Shown: positions 34,710 to 44,217, counted from the stretch's first letter. The stretch is 64,000 bases of DNA from Occultella glacieicola (GCF_004353825.1 NZ_SMNA01000008.1:156991-220990); one strand, 5' to 3'. Translations and numbers: made by a program. Notes: generated by a model from the letters alone, not told the origin.

Positions 34710-34748
34710 GCTGCGTCACTGACCCGCGGGACGGGTCAGTGACGCAGC
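34710..34748 (-). terminator. Terminator of the quinone oxidoreductase gene
   Basis: GCTGCGTCACTGACCC (34710-34725) pairs perfectly with GGGTCAGTGACGCAGC (34733-34748) around a 7-base loop. It starts nine bases beyond the stop of the oxidoreductase gene on the minus strand and separates it from the padR promoter. Confidence 0.8.
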
Positions 34749-34756
34749 CGGGTGCT

Positions 34757-35743
34757 TCAGGGCAGCAGCAGCACCTTGCCGGTGGTCCCGCGGCTCTCGA
34801 GGGCGCGGTGCGCGTCGGCAGCCTCCGCCAGCGGGAACGTGGCGCCCACGCGCACGTCCAGGTCACCACTCGCGAGCGCGCCGAAGACGGCGCCGGAGCG
34901 GTAGGCGAGCTCGTCCGGGTCCGCGGTGTAGTGCCCGAGCGTCGGCCGGGTGACGAACAAGGAGCCCGAGCTGTTCAGCCGCTGCAGGTCGAACGGGGGC
35001 ACCTGCCCGCTGGCGCCGCCGAACAGCACGAGCATGCCCCGGCGCCGCACGCTCGCCAGGGTCGCGTCGAACGTGGTGGCGCCGACGCCGTCGTAGGCCA
35101 CATGCACGCCGGCGCCGCCGGTGAGGTCCCGCACGATCTGGGGGAGTTCGGTCGTCAGGTCGTCGAGCTCGGTGTAGCGGACCACGTCGCTCGCACCGGC
35201 GGCCCGGGACAGGGCCTCCTTCTCCGCGGTGGACACTGTGGTGATCACCCTGGCCCCCCGCGCGACGGCGAGCTGGGTGAGCAGCAGCCCGACACCGCCC
35301 GCGCCGGCCGTGAGCAGCACGTCCTGGCCGGGCCGGACGTCGAACACCCCGTCGACGAGCATGTGCGCCGTCATCCCCTGCAGCGGCAGCGCCGCGGCCA
35401 CGTGCGCGTCGACGCCGTCGGGCACGACGATCGCGGCGTCCGCCTCGAGCAGGACCTCCTCGGCGTAGGAGCCGCTCAGCGACCCCGACCACGCGACGAG
35501 CCGGCCCGGCGAGAGGTGGGTGACACCGTCGCCGACCGCGACCACCTCGCCGGCGCCCTCGCTCCCGGGCACGAACGGGAACTGGCGGGGGTACACGCCG
35601 GAGCGCACATAGGTGTCGTAGAAGTTCACCCCGATCGCGCTCGTGCGGACCAGCACCTGCCCGGCCCTGGGAGCGGGCGACGGACGGTCGGTCGGGGTGA
35701 GGACATCGGGACCGCCGGCGGTCCGGGCTTCGATGGCGCGCAT
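34757..35743 (-). CDS. NAD(P)H:quinone oxidoreductase (zinc-binding-dehydrogenase superfamily)
   Basis: A 328-residue MDR-type reductase of the QOR (zeta-crystallin) kind. It begins MRAIEARTAGGPDVL, with the QOR-typical IGVNFYDTYVRSGVYPRQFPFVPGSEGAGEV; the NADP-binding loop is LLTAGAGGVGLLLTQLA. The Cys and His zinc ligands of alcohol dehydrogenases are absent, consistent with a non-zinc quinone or enone reductase. Start ATG 35743 is used in place of a GTG 72 bases upstream because MRAIEA is the family start. The gene is monocistronic and ends at a clear hairpin. Confidence 0.88.
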   Translation of the reverse strand: MRAIEARTAGGPDVLTPTDRPSPAPRAGQVLVRTSAIGVNFYDTYVRSGVYPRQFPFVPGSEGAGEVVAVGDGVTHLSPGRLVAWSGSLSGSYAEEVLLEADAAIVVPDGVDAHVAAALPLQGMTAHMLVDGVFDVRPGQDVLLTAGAGGVGLLLTQLAVARGARVITTVSTAEKEALSRAAGASDVVRYTELDDLTTELPQIVRDLTGGAGVHVAYDGVGATTFDATLASVRRRGMLVLFGGASGQVPPFDLQRLNSSGSLFVTRPTLGHYTADPDELAYRSGAVFGALASGDLDVRVGATFPLAEAADAHRALESRGTTGKVLLLP

Positions 35744-35853
35744 GGGTGTCAACCTACAGCGGCGCCCCCCGGCCAGAGGTAGGGAGAACCCCCGGGTCCA
35801 GATGCCGGTGGGCACCAGTGATCGGGCGGCCCCGGGCGAGAAGGCTGTTCACC

Positions 35854-37245
35854 ATGACCGCAACCCTCGATCCACCCGTACTCGCCCCCGCCGCGAGTCC
35901 GCCGCCCGCACGCGACCTGTTCGTGGATGTCCTGCGGCTGTTCGCGATCGTGCTCGTGGTGGCCCAGCACTGGCTGATGCCGGTGTTCGACTACTCGGGC
36001 GGGACCCTCGTCACCGGCAACGCGCTCACCGTCCCCGGTGGGTGGGCGATCACCTGGATCAGCCAGGTGATGCCACTGATCTTCTTCACCGGTGGGGCCG
36101 CGACCGCGATCAGCCTGCGCCGTCGCGGCACCGGCCCGGACCGGGCCTGGGTGGCCGAGCGGATCTTGCGCCTGGCGATCCCGGTGCTCGCCCTGGCGGC
36201 GCTCTGGCTGCCGCTGCCGCACCTGCTCCTGGCCCTCGGGCTGCCCGCCGAGCCGGTCTCGGTCGGTGCCCGCCTGGTGGGTGCGCTGCTGTGGTTCCTC
36301 GCCGCGTACGTGATGATCACGTTGCTCAGCCCGGCGCTGGTGCGTCTGGCCCAGGTGTTGCGTGGCCGCGAACTCGTCGGCTTCGCCGCCGTCGCGATCG
36401 CGGTCGACGTGGCCCGGTTCTCCTTCGACGCCCCGGACCTGCTCGGCTACCTGAACGTGCTGGCCGTCTGGGGCGCCGTGCACCAGGCCGGCATCCACTA
36501 CGGGAACGGGCGGCTCCGGGGCATCCGGGGCGTGCGCGCGCTCGCGCTCGGTGTCGCCGGGTTCGCCGTGGCGGCCCTCGCCGTCGCCTTCGGGCCCTAC
36601 CCGCCGAGCATGATCGGTCTGCCGGGTGACCCGATGTCCAACATGAACCCCCCGACGGCGGTGCTGCTCGCACTCGCGGTCGGCCAGCTCGGCCTGGCGC
36701 TCGCCATCCGCGAGAAGATCGCGGCCTGGGCCGCACGGCCCCGGGTCGCCGCGGTGGTGGGGCGGCTGTCGGGGTCCTCGATGACCGTGTACCTGTGGCA
36801 CACCCCCGCCCTGGTGCTGGTCGCCGGCGTCGCGGTGTTCGCGCTCGACCGCGGCACGCCCGACCCGTTGTCGGCCGAATGGTTCGACGGCGTGACGGCC
36901 TGGGTCGCGATGCTCACCGTCGTGCTCGTCGTGGCCGTGCGGGTGTTCTCCCGCCTGGAGCGGGTGCGACTGCCGCGCCCGGTCGCAGCGGACCTGAGTG
37001 CCGGGCGGCTCGGCGCCGGTGGGCTGCTCGTGGGTCTGGGCGTGCTCGCCCTGACCGTCGGCGGGTTCCGTCCCGAGACGTTCTGGGCTCCCACCGGACC
37101 GCTGGTGGCCGTGGCGTCGATCACGGTCGGGGTACTGCTGCTCTCCGGTGGGAGAGTCAGGAACGCGTTCGCCGGCGGCAGTGGCGGCAGAGACGGGCAA
37201 CCGCGCTGGTCTTCGGCGGCGCGAACCGGCAGGGTGGCGTCATGA
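35854..37245 (+). CDS. Acyltransferase-3 family membrane protein
   Basis: A 463-residue polytopic protein of the acyltransferase 3 (OafA-like) family. LFVDVLRLFAIVLVVAQHWLMPVFD carries the family N-terminal helix with the catalytic-type His. Several further helices follow (ITWISQVMPLIFFTGGAATAISL, WVAERILRLAIPVLALAALWLP, SMTVYLWHTPALVLVAGVAVFALD). Members O-acetylate polysaccharides or glycolipids, or act as uncharacterised membrane transferases. The ATG was chosen at MTATLDPP. Its stop overlaps the following sensor kinase start (ATGA), so enzyme and two-component system form one unit. Confidence 0.82.
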   Translation: MTATLDPPVLAPAASPPPARDLFVDVLRLFAIVLVVAQHWLMPVFDYSGGTLVTGNALTVPGGWAITWISQVMPLIFFTGGAATAISLRRRGTGPDRAWVAERILRLAIPVLALAALWLPLPHLLLALGLPAEPVSVGARLVGALLWFLAAYVMITLLSPALVRLAQVLRGRELVGFAAVAIAVDVARFSFDAPDLLGYLNVLAVWGAVHQAGIHYGNGRLRGIRGVRALALGVAGFAVAALAVAFGPYPPSMIGLPGDPMSNMNPPTAVLLALAVGQLGLALAIREKIAAWAARPRVAAVVGRLSGSSMTVYLWHTPALVLVAGVAVFALDRGTPDPLSAEWFDGVTAWVAMLTVVLVVAVRVFSRLERVRLPRPVAADLSAGRLGAGGLLVGLGVLALTVGGFRPETFWAPTGPLVAVASITVGVLLLSGGRVRNAFAGGSGGRDGQPRWSSAARTGRVAS

Positions 37246-38534
37246 CCGCGCTCGAGACCCCCGTCGGCCCCGAGCCGCAGGCCGCGGAGCGGGTCTCGGT
37301 GCTGCGCCGGGCCGCACGCGAGAGCGGATACCTGCTCCTCTGCCTGCCGATCGCCATCGCCGGGCTGGTGGTGTTCGTGGTCGGTGTTTCCCTCGGCACC
37401 GCGCTCCTGATCACCGTGGTCGGCCTGCCGATCCTGGCGGGAACCCTCGCTGCCGCCCAGGGCCTCGGGAACCTCGAGCGCGAGCGACTGGCCGCGATCG
37501 GACACCCGGTGCCGGCCACGCGGCCGTTCCACACCGACCGGAGGGGCCTGCGCCGGTTCCTGGCCAGGCTCGGCCACGGGCAGAGCTGGCTCGACCTGCT
37601 CCACACGCTGCTGTTCTTCCCGCTCTCGCTCACGACCTTCATCGTCACGGTGGTCTGGTGGGTGGTCGGCGCCGGGGGAGTGCTGTACTTCGTCTGGGAG
37701 CGGTACCTGCCGGACGGGGGCCGGACCGGTCTCGCGGACCTGCTCGGCTACCCCGGCCGGGTGGCGGACATCGCCCTGACCACCGTGATCGGCGCGATCC
37801 TGCTGATCACCGCACCGTGGGTCGTGCGGGCCATGGTCGCGGTGCACCGCGGACTCGCGCGGGTCACCCTCGGTGGTACCTCCTCCTCGGCCCTGCGCGC
37901 CCAGGTCGCCGAGCTCACCCGCAGCCGGGCCGCGGTGGTCGGCGCCGAGGCGGACACGCTGCGCCGGATCGAGCGGGACATCCATGACGGTCCCCAGCAA
38001 CGCCTGGTCCGGATGAGCATGGACCTGCAGTCCGCGCAGCGGCGCCTCGCCGCCGAGGACCCGAAGGCTGCCGAGCGGCTGATCGCCGAGGCCATCGGGC
38101 ACGCCCAGGCGAGCCTCGACGAACTCCGCACCCTGTCCCGCGGTATCGCCCCGCCGGTGCTCAGTGACCGCGGTCTTCGGGCGGCGATCGCCTCGGCCGC
38201 GGGCCAGTCACCGATCCCGGTCGAGCTGGACATCGCCCTCGAACCGGGGCAGCGGTTCACCGCGGCTCGGGAGTCGGCGGCGTACTTCGTGGTCACCGAG
38301 TCGCTCGTGAACGCGGCCAAGCACTCCCGCGCGTCGGTGGTACGGGTGGTCGTGACGGAACTGGACGACGCCGCCCTGAGGGTCGAGATCGCGGACGACG
38401 GTATCGGTGGCGCACACCCGGGCAAGGGGCATGGCCTGACGGGTCTCGCGGACCGCCTCGCCGGCGTGGACGGCGTCCTCGACGTCGACAGCACCGACGG
38501 CGCCGGTACCCGGGTGGTGGCCACGATCCCCTGA
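37242..38534 (+). CDS. NarL-type sensor histidine kinase (HisKA_3)
   Basis: A 430-residue membrane kinase. Residues 20-220 form a putative sensor domain of the actinobacterial type with paired hydrophobic segments (YLLLCLPIAIAGLVVFVVGVSL, LLITVVGLPILAG, TTFIVTVVWWVVGAGGVLYFV, LTTVIGAILLITAPWVV). The phospho-His motif is IERDIHDGPQQRLVRMSMDL (about residues 244-263), and the ATPase is marked by ESLVNAAKHSRAS, ADDGIGGA and GHGLTGLADRL. It pairs with the LuxR-type regulator at 38607. The signal is unknown. Confidence 0.9.
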   Translation: MTALETPVGPEPQAAERVSVLRRAARESGYLLLCLPIAIAGLVVFVVGVSLGTALLITVVGLPILAGTLAAAQGLGNLERERLAAIGHPVPATRPFHTDRRGLRRFLARLGHGQSWLDLLHTLLFFPLSLTTFIVTVVWWVVGAGGVLYFVWERYLPDGGRTGLADLLGYPGRVADIALTTVIGAILLITAPWVVRAMVAVHRGLARVTLGGTSSSALRAQVAELTRSRAAVVGAEADTLRRIERDIHDGPQQRLVRMSMDLQSAQRRLAAEDPKAAERLIAEAIGHAQASLDELRTLSRGIAPPVLSDRGLRAAIASAAGQSPIPVELDIALEPGQRFTAARESAAYFVVTESLVNAAKHSRASVVRVVVTELDDAALRVEIADDGIGGAHPGKGHGLTGLADRLAGVDGVLDVDSTDGAGTRVVATIP

Positions 38535-38606
38535 CGGACGCCGCGCGCGGGTCCGTCGCCGAGCAGTCCCGGCGGCCGGGCCCGCGCTCGGCTAGGGTCG
38601 GGAACC

Positions 38607-39263
38607 ATGCGCGTCGCCCTCGCCGAGGATTCGGTCCTGCTCCGTGAGGGGCTGATCCGGCTTCTCGAGGAGGCCGACTGTGAGGTGGTGGCCGCGGTCG
38701 GGGACGGTGACGCCCTGGTCGCCGCGGTGTCCGAGACCCGCCCCGACGTGGCCGTCGTCGACGTGCGGATGCCGCCGTCGTTCACCGACGAGGGCCTGCG
38801 TGCCGCGCTGACGATCCGGGAACGGGTGCCGAGCACCGCCGTGCTGGTGCTCTCGCAGTACGTGGAGGAGTCCTACGCGGGGGATCTGCTCGCCACCGGA
38901 GCCGGCGTCGGGTACCTGCTGAAGGATCGGGTCGCCGACCTCGACGAGCTCTCCGACGCCCTCGCGCGAGTGGCCGCCGGCGGGACGGTGCTCGATCCCA
39001 CGGTGGTGTCCCAGTTGTTCGCGGGCCGCCGGGCCCGACCGGTGCAGCGGCTCACCGCCCGCGAGCGTGAGGTCCTCACGCTGATGGCGCAGGGGCGCAC
39101 GAACACCGCCATCGGACGCGCCATGGTGATCACGCCGAAGGCGGTCGAGAAGCACGTGTCGTCGATCTTCGACAAGCTCGACCTGCCGCCGTCGGGCGAC
39201 GACCACCGGCGGGTCCTCGCCGTCCTCACCTGGCTGCGGGAGGGGACCGCGTCGGTGTCCTGA
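38607..39263 (+). CDS. LuxR/NarL-family response regulator
   Basis: A 218-residue regulator: receiver with AEDSVLLREG, phospho-acceptor in VAVVDVRMPPSF (Asp about 51), the Thr/Ser in VLVLSQYVEE and Lys in YLLKDRVAD. The C-terminal HTH follows as RLTAREREVLTLMAQGRTNTAIGRAMVITPKAVEKHVSSIFDKLDL. It lies 72 bases after the sensor kinase stop and is the cognate partner. The target may include the linked acyltransferase gene. Confidence 0.93.
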   Translation: MRVALAEDSVLLREGLIRLLEEADCEVVAAVGDGDALVAAVSETRPDVAVVDVRMPPSFTDEGLRAALTIRERVPSTAVLVLSQYVEESYAGDLLATGAGVGYLLKDRVADLDELSDALARVAAGGTVLDPTVVSQLFAGRRARPVQRLTAREREVLTLMAQGRTNTAIGRAMVITPKAVEKHVSSIFDKLDLPPSGDDHRRVLAVLTWLREGTASVS

Positions 39264-39405
39264 GCTGGACGTGGGCGTCGATCCGGACCCGGCGGCGGGC
39301 GTCCGACCCGACCCCGACCCTGAGGGGCTCGGGGTGGGATCCCGGGGGCGAATGGGGGGCATACCCCATGGCCGCGCCGCTGCCCGGGACGGTTGGCTGG
39401 GAGCC

Positions 39406-40059
39406 ATGGAAAGCCTCCTCGCCGGACTCGCCGACCACTTCGGACCACTCCTGCTCGCACTCGGCGCGCTGTTCGCATTCGCCGAGTCCGCGCTCGGTCT
39501 CGGCTTCGTGTTCCCCGGCGAGACCGTGGTGCTCGGCATCGGCGCGGCGACGAGCACCGGTGACCAGGTCGCCCTGGCGATCGGGGTCGTCGCACTCGGT
39601 GCCACGGCCGGGGACCACCTCGGCTACCTGATCGGGAAGAGGGCCGGACCCACGCTCCGGGAGACGCGGGTGGTGAGCCGGGTCGGTACCCGGCACTGGG
39701 ACCGCGGCGCGCGGATGCTGCGTCGTTACGGGGTCCTGGCGATCATCGTCTCCCGGCTGCTCCCGGCCGTGCGCACGCTGGTGCCACCGGCCGCGGGAGC
39801 GAGCCGGGTGGGCTACGGGACGTTCGTGGTCGGGTCGATCGTCGGAGCGTTGCTGTGGTCCGGGCTCTGGGTCGGCGTCGGCGCCGCGGCCCGGACGGCG
39901 TTGCCCCAGGCCGCCGCCAGGCTCGGCACGGCCAGTTGGCTGGTGCTCGCGGGCGTGGTGGTGGCCGCGGTCGTGTCGGTGCTCGCGGTGCGCCTCGCCC
40001 GTCGCCGCTCCCGGGCAGCGGGCCGGGTCGCCGCGGATGACGTCACCGAGTGCGCCTGA
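39406..40059 (+). CDS. DedA-family membrane protein (second copy)
   Basis: A 217-residue DedA-like membrane protein: FAESALGLGFVFPGETVVLGIG is the conserved N-terminal re-entrant segment with Glu, GATAGDHLGYLIGKRAGP follows, and VSRLLPAVRTLVPPAAGASRVGYG provides the conserved Arg. Function is likely lipid flipping or envelope homeostasis as for other DedA proteins. ATG 39406 is taken as the start; the frame continues upstream without a good ribosome site. It is convergent with the esterase gene. Confidence 0.85.
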   Translation: MESLLAGLADHFGPLLLALGALFAFAESALGLGFVFPGETVVLGIGAATSTGDQVALAIGVVALGATAGDHLGYLIGKRAGPTLRETRVVSRVGTRHWDRGARMLRRYGVLAIIVSRLLPAVRTLVPPAAGASRVGYGTFVVGSIVGALLWSGLWVGVGAAARTALPQAAARLGTASWLVLAGVVVAAVVSVLAVRLARRRSRAAGRVAADDVTECA

Positions 40060-40138
40060 GGGCGCTCGACCATGCCGCATGGGCGGGAGCACCGGCGCAC
40101 GCCGAGTACGCCCGGGTGCACCGGCCCCGGAGGCCGCG

Positions 40139-40924
40139 TCAGGCGCGGGGCGGGTGCACCCCGCCGCGCGCGAGCCAGTTGATCCACGCATCGCGCCAGT
40201 CGGTGACCGGCGCGCCGACCTCGTCGCCGAGGCCGACGCCGTGCCGCCCGGTGGGGTAGACGTGCAGTTCGAACGGCACGGCCGCATCCCGCAGCGCTGC
40301 GGCCATCAGGAGCGAGTTCTCCACCGGGACCGCGGCGTCGTCCGCGGTGTGCCACAGGAACGCCGGCGGAGTGTTCGAGTCGACCCGGCGTTCCACGCTC
40401 AGGGAGGCCGCACGGGCCTCGGTGTCGGTCTCGCCGAGCAGGTTCCGGCGCGAGTCGACGTGGGCCCGATTCACGAGCGAGATCACCGCATAACTGAGTG
40501 TGACCAGATCCGGCCGACCCAGGGTGTGCACGTCGGCGCCGTCGCGTGCGGCCAGGTCGGCCCGCTCGGCCTCGGTGACCGTGGCGACCGAGCCGGCGAG
40601 GTGGCCGCCGGCGGAGAAGCCGACCACCGCCACCGGCCCGGAGAAGGCCCCGTGCACCCCGGCTCGGAGGTCGGCCAGCGCGAGCAGGACCTGGTCCAGG
40701 GCATCCGGATGGATGGCCGGTGCCACCGGGTACTCCAGGTGCCCTGACGCGATGCCGCGCTCGGCGAGAAACGCCGTGACGCCCGGTCCCTCGTGCTCGG
40801 ACCGCCCGGCGTAACCACCGCCCGGCAGCACGAGCACGAACCCGGAGGCACCGCCGTCGGCCAGTTCCTCGGCGCTGGGATGCAGAACGAGCGGGACGCG
40901 CGGAACTCGACCGGTTGCCGACAT
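40139..40924 (-). CDS. Alpha/beta hydrolase / carboxylesterase (acetylxylan-esterase-like)
   Basis: A 261-residue serine esterase. The oxyanion loop is VLVLPGGGYAGRSEHEG, the nucleophile elbow VVGFSAGGHLAGSVAT (Ser about residue 100), Asp near WHTADDAAVPVENSLLMA and His in YPTGRHGVGLG. The HGGG variant PGGGY and overall layout fit small BD-FAE/Axe-like esterases. Substrate unknown. Located 53 bases upstream of, and co-directional with, def on the minus strand's downstream side. Confidence 0.85.
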   Translation of the reverse strand: MSATGRVPRVPLVLHPSAEELADGGASGFVLVLPGGGYAGRSEHEGPGVTAFLAERGIASGHLEYPVAPAIHPDALDQVLLALADLRAGVHGAFSGPVAVVGFSAGGHLAGSVATVTEAERADLAARDGADVHTLGRPDLVTLSYAVISLVNRAHVDSRRNLLGETDTEARAASLSVERRVDSNTPPAFLWHTADDAAVPVENSLLMAAALRDAAVPFELHVYPTGRHGVGLGDEVGAPVTDWRDAWINWLARGGVHPPRA

Positions 40925-40976
40925 GCGCAGCACTGTAGGGCACCCGACGGGCGGTCGGCGCCGCCGTCGCGACGGG

Positions 40977-41621
40977 TCAGTGCACGGGGTAGGTGGCCGG
41001 GGCCTTCTCGAACGCCCGGGAGATGCGCTCGCGGCGTTCGAGCACCTCGTCGCGCATGTCCTCCATGTCCCGCAGCACCCGCTTGCGGACCCGCTTGCTG
41101 AGGAGATCGACGTAGAGCTGGCCGTGCAGGTGGCCGACCTCGTGCTGGAAGCAACGGGCCAGGTAGTCCCTGCCCTCGAGTTCGACGGGCTCGCCGTGCT
41201 GATCGACCCCGCGCACACGCACGTGCACGGGGCGGAACAGGTCCGCGCCGGGGCCGGGCACGCTCAGGCAGCCCTCCTCGCCCTCCTCGGTCTCGCCGTC
41301 CAGCACCGTGAGCACAGGGTTCACCACGTGCCCGACGTGACGAACGTCGTCGGAGTCGGTCAGGTCGTAGACGAACAGCCGGACGTCCTCGCCGACCTGG
41401 TTCGCCGCCAGGCCGACGCCCTCGGCGACGAGCATGGTCGCGAACATGTCGTCCACGAGCCGGGCCAGTTCCGGTGACCCGAAGTTCTCGACATCCCGGC
41501 ACGGGTGGTGCAGGACGTCCTCGCCGACCTCGGTGATCCGCAGCGCCTGACCGCGGGTCGCCTCGGGCGGGACCTCGGGATAGTTCGCCACGGGAACGCC
41601 TTGGAGGAGGGTGGTGCTCAT
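40977..41621 (-). CDS. def: Peptide deformylase
   Basis: A 214-residue deformylase that removes formyl groups from nascent N-terminal Met. The three motifs are GVGLAANQVG (motif 1), EEGCLSVPG with the metal-binding Cys (motif 2) and QHEVGHLHG with two His ligands and the catalytic Glu (motif 3). A charged C-terminal extension of about 35 residues (SKRVRKRVLRDMEDMRDEVLERRER) goes beyond the core, as seen in several actinobacterial Def proteins. ATG 41621 is taken as the start; ATG 41630 would add three residues and cannot be excluded. Confidence 0.94.
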   Translation of the reverse strand: MSTTLLQGVPVANYPEVPPEATRGQALRITEVGEDVLHHPCRDVENFGSPELARLVDDMFATMLVAEGVGLAANQVGEDVRLFVYDLTDSDDVRHVGHVVNPVLTVLDGETEEGEEGCLSVPGPGADLFRPVHVRVRGVDQHGEPVELEGRDYLARCFQHEVGHLHGQLYVDLLSKRVRKRVLRDMEDMRDEVLERRERISRAFEKAPATYPVH

Positions 41622-41714
41622 GTCGACCATTGTTCCGCAAGCGCGGGGGTGCCCGGTGTTCCCCGACCGTCGGTCGGCGACGCTGGGCCGGCGACGCCCG
41701 GCGGCCGTCGTCAC

Positions 41715-43448
41715 TCAGTGGCCCCTGAACGCCTCGGCCAGCCACCAGGACGGCTCGGAGTCGGCCACCTTCGCGTCGATCAGGAGCGGCGTGTCGCGGG
41801 GACCGCGCAGCCAGTCGATCACCGGCGCCAGGTCCTCGGGGCGTCGCACCGTGACCCCGGTGAAGCCGTACCCGCGCGCGATGGCGGCGAGGTCGGTGTC
41901 GCCGAACTCGACGAACCCGTGATCGGTCCCGCTGCGACCGAAGTGGTGCAGTTCGGCGCCGTAACCGCCGTCGTTGTAGACGATCACCACGAGCGGCAGG
42001 CCCAGCCGGACGACGGTCTCGAGTTCGGATGCGGCCATCAGGATGCCACCGTCGCCGGTGCCCAGGACGGGCAGCCGCCCCGGGTGCGCGAGGGCGGTGC
42101 CGATAGCGGAGCCGAGGCCGAGCCCGACGCACTGGAACGCCTGGCTGAAGCACAGCGACCGTTCGTCGGCGACCTCGAGGAACATCGACGGATAGCCGAG
42201 GAAGTTTCCCGAGTCCACGGCGACCACCCGGTCGGCGTCGAGGATCTCGTCGAGCCCGACGGTGAGCGTACGAGGGTCGATCCGCTCAGCGGTCGACAGA
42301 TCGTCGTACAGCACGTCCCGCCAGCGCCCCTCGTCCGCGATGCGGCCGCGGACGGACTCGGTCCGGTAGCCGACGGCTGTGTGCCCGCGTCCGGCCAGCC
42401 GCGCGGTGGTGTGCTCGGCGGTCCGGGCGCTGTCGCCGATCACCGCCAGGTCCACCGGCCGGTGCCGGCCCGGCGCCATCGGATCGACGTCCACCTGGAC
42501 CACCCGCGCGCTCGGCCCGATCAGGGTCCCGTGACGCGTCGTCCACATGTTCAACGCGCACCCGAACGAGACGATCAGGTCCGCGCCCGCGATCAGTTCG
42601 GCGGCCAAGGGCGTGGCGAACCCGCCGGAGACGTCCAGGTCCCACGCATCCCCCCGGAAGAGACCACGGACGACGGCGGAGGTCGCCAACAAGGCGCCCG
42701 TCGCCTCGCCTAGGGCGCGCAGGGCGGGACCCGCGTCGCGGGCGCCGCGGCCCGCCACGATCACCGGACGCCGGGCCGTCGCGAACGCGTCCACGAGCGC
42801 CGTGACGGCATCCGGGTCGGGGGCGGGGGAACCCGCGAATGTGGTCTCGGGCGGGCCGGTCCTCGGCACGTCGGGGCCCGGCGGGTCGGTGCCGGGCCGG
42901 CCGACGGCCGCAGTGCGTGACTGCTCGCCGACCGGCGTCGGTGCGTCCGCCGTCACGCCGTCGACCTCCGTGCCCTGCACGTCCAAGGGCAGGTTCAACA
43001 GCACCGGGATGCGTTCGGTCACGGCGAGCCGGTGGGCGAGCGCGGCGTCGCGGGCAGCGCTACCGGCCGAGACCCGTAGGCTGCGCCCACCGACCGACTC
43101 GATCAGCCGGTCCTGGGCGATCCGGAAGTTCGAGTGCAGGGCCGACCCCGCGGTCTCGGCAGCCAGGATGACCATCGGCGTGCCACTCTTCGCGGCCTCG
43201 GTGATGCCGGTGACCGCGTTCGTGAGACCGCAGCCCTGATGCACGCTGAGCGCGCTCACGCCGCCGCCCATCCGCGAGTAGGCATCCGCCATCGCGGCCG
43301 CGCCACCCTCGTGCCGGGCCGCGACGTAGGTGGCACCGGCGTCGATCATGGACCGAGTGACGGCGTAGTTGCCGCTGCCGATCACGCCGAACACCTGCGT
43401 CACCCCGAGGCCGACCAGGGTCCGGGCGACGACCTCCTGGACCTGCAC
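41715..43448 (-). CDS. Thiamine-pyrophosphate-dependent enzyme (acetolactate synthase/benzoylformate decarboxylase-like)
   Basis: A 577-residue TPP enzyme. The catalytic Glu is in VAARHEGGAAAMADAYSRMGG (about residue 42), and the TPP-binding motif GTGDGGILMAAS...VVIVYNDGGYG occupies about 446-475. The central domain (about 210-340) has no obvious FAD sites. A Pro/Gly-rich linker of about 35 residues separates the first two domains. The reaction cannot be assigned: carboligase, decarboxylase or hydrolase are possible. GTG 43448 begins one base after the cyclase stop, so the two must act in one pathway. Confidence 0.82.
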   Translation of the reverse strand: MQVQEVVARTLVGLGVTQVFGVIGSGNYAVTRSMIDAGATYVAARHEGGAAAMADAYSRMGGGVSALSVHQGCGLTNAVTGITEAAKSGTPMVILAAETAGSALHSNFRIAQDRLIESVGGRSLRVSAGSAARDAALAHRLAVTERIPVLLNLPLDVQGTEVDGVTADAPTPVGEQSRTAAVGRPGTDPPGPDVPRTGPPETTFAGSPAPDPDAVTALVDAFATARRPVIVAGRGARDAGPALRALGEATGALLATSAVVRGLFRGDAWDLDVSGGFATPLAAELIAGADLIVSFGCALNMWTTRHGTLIGPSARVVQVDVDPMAPGRHRPVDLAVIGDSARTAEHTTARLAGRGHTAVGYRTESVRGRIADEGRWRDVLYDDLSTAERIDPRTLTVGLDEILDADRVVAVDSGNFLGYPSMFLEVADERSLCFSQAFQCVGLGLGSAIGTALAHPGRLPVLGTGDGGILMAASELETVVRLGLPLVVIVYNDGGYGAELHHFGRSGTDHGFVEFGDTDLAAIARGYGFTGVTVRRPEDLAPVIDWLRGPRDTPLLIDAKVADSEPSWWLAEAFRGH

Positions 43449-43449
43449 G

Positions 43450-44217
43450 TCAGGCGCCCGTCGGCACCAGGGCGAGCACACGGGCCGGGCTGGCGGTGCC
43501 ACCGACGATCGGGAGCGGGGCCGCGATCAACACGGCACCGCGGGTCGGCAGCGACTCCAGGTTCCGCAACTGCGTCAGGCCGTACTTGCCGGCGCCGAGA
43601 AGGAGGTTGTGGCCGGGGTAGGGCGGGTCGAACGACCCGGCCTGACCGGCGTCCGTGCCCACCGTCTCCACGGCCATCCCGATGATGTGCGGGTGCTCGG
43701 CCACGAAGCGCGCCGCCTCCGTGGACGGACCGGGCGTGTGCGGACCGTCCTCGGCGTTGTTCAGGAACGCCACGGCGTCGTCGGCCCGCGCGGCCCAGCC
43801 GGTGCGCAGCACGAGCCAGCTGGGCTCGGTGATGGCGCCGTGCTCGACCTCCCAGGCCCGCAGGTGCGCCGGCTCGAGCAGGAAGTCCGGGTTCAGGGCG
43901 ACCTCATCGCTCACGTCCACCACGACTGCGGGAGCGACCAGCTTCTCCGGCGGGATCTGCGAGACGTCCTCGCCGTCCTTGCCCGTGATCCAGTGCTTCG
44001 GGGCGTCCAGGTGGGTGCCGGTGTGTTCACCCGTGGTGAAGACGTTGCAGTGCCAGGCCGGTCCCCGTTCGTCGAAGTGGGCCACCTCGGTCAACTCGAA
44101 CGGAACCGTGTTCACCCACGGCTCGGGCAGTTCGAGGATCGGGGTCTGTGCGGTCAGCGGGGCAGTCAGATCGATGACCCGGACGGCTCCGGAGGTCAGG
44201 GCGGCGGTGAGGTCCAT
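43450..44217 (-). CDS. Cyclase-family metal-dependent hydrolase (kynurenine formamidase-like)
   Basis: A 255-residue cyclase-family protein. The family signature HTGTHLDAPKHW (about residues 65-76) supplies the metal-binding His and Asp residues, and DLTAPLTAQTPILELPEPW is the usual N terminus. Members hydrolyse cyclic or aryl amides and lactones, such as N-formylkynurenine or 2-aminobenzoyl derivatives. Its stop is one base from the TPP enzyme start, suggesting a two-step catabolic unit. The target pathway is unknown. Confidence 0.83.
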   Translation of the reverse strand: MDLTAALTSGAVRVIDLTAPLTAQTPILELPEPWVNTVPFELTEVAHFDERGPAWHCNVFTTGEHTGTHLDAPKHWITGKDGEDVSQIPPEKLVAPAVVVDVSDEVALNPDFLLEPAHLRAWEVEHGAITEPSWLVLRTGWAARADDAVAFLNNAEDGPHTPGPSTEAARFVAEHPHIIGMAVETVGTDAGQAGSFDPPYPGHNLLLGAGKYGLTQLRNLESLPTRGAVLIAAPLPIVGGTASPARVLALVPTGA

